From Candidatus Zhuqueibacterota bacterium (lineage in GTDB: Bacteria > Zhuqueibacterota > Zhuqueibacteria > Oceanimicrobiales > Oceanimicrobiaceae), in assembly GCA_029262005.1 (NCBI GenBank), contig JAJDAG010000194.1, forward strand, positions 1-33,631: a DNA stretch of 33,631 nucleotides, read 5' to 3'. Both the position numbers and the translations under genes were made by a program. Positions 32,621-33,631 of this stretch are shown piece by piece. The notes under the pieces are model-generated. The model did no database searches and was not told where the DNA came from. It worked only from the letters and a program-made list of their open reading frames with translations. Every line of letters starts with the position of its first letter. Position 1 is the first letter of the stretch.

Positions 32621-33349
32621 ATGATAAGAGCATTTCTTTTAGCCGTCATGGAAAGAATAATAACAAGATTGAATCAGATGCTCCACGGCGCAGAGGTTAC
32701 GGGTATTGCCCTGCCCGAGGAAGTGGCCACGGCAATTGCCAATCTGCGTCAGGCAGTGGAAACCAATATATCCGATTATGCCACGGCCAAACGGCAATAT
32801 AAGGTGTGGGGGGCGTCCCTGAAAAAGATGCAAAGCACGTCGGTTCCGTTTTTGCGGCGGACGCGCGATTTTATCGGTGGAAGTTTATCCAAAGCCGACC
32901 GCAGGGCCTTGCGTGAGCAGTATGGTTTGTCAACGATTTATAGCTTTGGCCAGGTACGGCTGTTGGAGATTTTGTCCAATGTCATCGTCGAGTCCGAAGC
33001 GCAAACCGACCCGGCCCTGAAATTGCCGGCTGATATGCTCACCAGTGCGCAAACCCAGGCTCAGGCCTTGCAGGAGGCGCTGGATGGCAAGCGTCATGCT
33101 TATGCCGAACAAATTAATCTGCGTAAGATTCGTGTGGAGCTTGTGTTGCAATATCGCAGTGTGCGCGACCAGGTTTATGCGCATCTCATGCAGGCCATGC
33201 CCGATGGCACCCGCGATGCGCGTCTCGCAGATTTTGGCTTTCGGCCTTCTGATTTACGCCGCCGGCACGAAGCATCGGAAGAGGTGACTGTTGTTTCTGA
33301 AACAGCAGTTGAAGAGGCCGTGGTTAAGGAAACCGTGGCAAGTTCTTAG
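32621..33349 (+). CDS. Helical protein of unknown function
   Basis: 242 aa from ATG 32621 with AGGAG nine bases before it. The sequence is rich in Ala, Gln, Leu, Arg and Glu and largely helical. Possible coiled segments lie at about 40-65 and 145-195 (TSAQTQAQALQEALDGKRHA). A conserved-looking core is QAMPDGTRDARLADFGFRPS, and the last 20 residues are a Val/Glu tail. There is no signal peptide or membrane helix. No family was recognised. It is the only plus-strand gene in this accessory part and is followed by element remnants of families A and B. Confidence 0.7.
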   Translation: MIRAFLLAVMERIITRLNQMLHGAEVTGIALPEEVATAIANLRQAVETNISDYATAKRQYKVWGASLKKMQSTSVPFLRRTRDFIGGSLSKADRRALREQYGLSTIYSFGQVRLLEILSNVIVESEAQTDPALKLPADMLTSAQTQAQALQEALDGKRHAYAEQINLRKIRVELVLQYRSVRDQVYAHLMQAMPDGTRDARLADFGFRPSDLRRRHEASEEVTVVSETAVEEAVVKETVASS

Positions 33350-33395
33350 TTCGGCTTGTTGGCTTTAAAAAGGCAAACCCAACCTGCAAACCTGA

Positions 33396-33443
33396 GGCAG
33401 AAGCCCTTTCGAATTGCGCCCTGGGAGGAATCCCGGGGCGAGC
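33396..33443. repeat. Solo right end of MITE-like family A
   Basis: GGCAGAAGCCCTTTCGAATT, then GCGCCCTGGGAGGAATCCCG and GGGCGAGC match the right terminal repeat of the complete copies. The rest of the element is absent, so it is a relic or a solo end. Confidence 0.65.
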
Positions 33444-33489
33444 GGGCGTACCGCCATCCCAGTTATCGTAGCCGGTTGGCTCGATATTA

Positions 33490-33631
33490 AACGCTCGTGG
33501 GGGATTTGTCACCTCTGTGCATATCCAAATAAATAATCCCCCACGGATAAATGAACAGGGAATTTTATTCCCCGGAACACTACAGCCATGGTAAAATAAA
33601 TACCGTTTTCATCAACTACTTTATAACGTCC
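33490..33631. repeat. MITE-like family B, copy running off the window
   Basis: AACGCTCGTGGGGGATTTGT, then GGGAATTTTATTCC and TGGTAAAATAAATACC match the left part of the family B copies. The right end lies beyond the window. Confidence 0.6.

Overview
The window looks like a chromosomal segment of an uncultured FCB-group bacterium, of the KSB1/Calditrichota kind. The main clue is the C-terminal sorting domain (YPNPFNP..T.I.F.LP, then SG.Y.Y.L, ending KMSL.R) on two secreted proteins. Multi-heme respiratory proteins and zinc-ribbon, DinB and lipoprotein families fit this. The taxon is inferred from these features only.

Layout. (1) 1-3750 is a chromosomal integron. A full-length integron integrase (intI, + strand) is divergent from cassettes read leftwards. 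An attI core lies at 2563-2569. The first cassette (about 585-2568) carries two genes, a DUF3800 protein and a PD-(D/E)XK nuclease-like protein, and ends in a well-formed attC (579-706). The second cassette starts with an abortive-infection-type gene that runs off the window. (2) 3754-5113 has no convincing gene; it holds an inverted repeat and an 83-bp tandem repeat of five full units plus partial ones. (3) 5114-10130 carries a secreted multicopper oxidase, then a PqqD-like protein, an 84-aa Tat-motif, His/Asp-rich peptide, an HPr-kinase-like protein and a nucleotidyltransferase. These resemble the tailoring part of a lasso-peptide-type RiPP locus without cyclase or protease. (4) 10282-16382 holds a large secreted protein, a pilin-like membrane protein, a split secreted hydrolase, a PhnB-like protein and a UPF0316 membrane protein. 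(5) 16537-22502 is one minus-strand operon: a heme-binding sensor kinase, two response regulators each joined to a GcvH-like domain, a four-cluster ferredoxin and an NrfD-type membrane subunit fused to a triheme cytochrome. It reads as a redox sensor wired to a quinone-linked electron-transfer complex. (6) 22852-33631 is accessory: a decayed IS110-type transposase, single genes mostly on the minus strand (zinc ribbon, DUF1569, methyltransferase, DinB, lipoproteins, barrel protein, small membrane protein), two families of MITE-like inverted-repeat elements, and a second clear attC (31083-31214) with two degenerate ones. This part looks like scattered or eroded cassettes away from the integrase.

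The best candidates for something new are the PqqD/peptide/HPrK-like/nucleotidyltransferase cluster beside a copper oxidase, the heme-kinase/GcvH-regulator/NrfD operon, and the integron with its two-gene cassette, its repeated operator-like palindromes and its detached attC sites.
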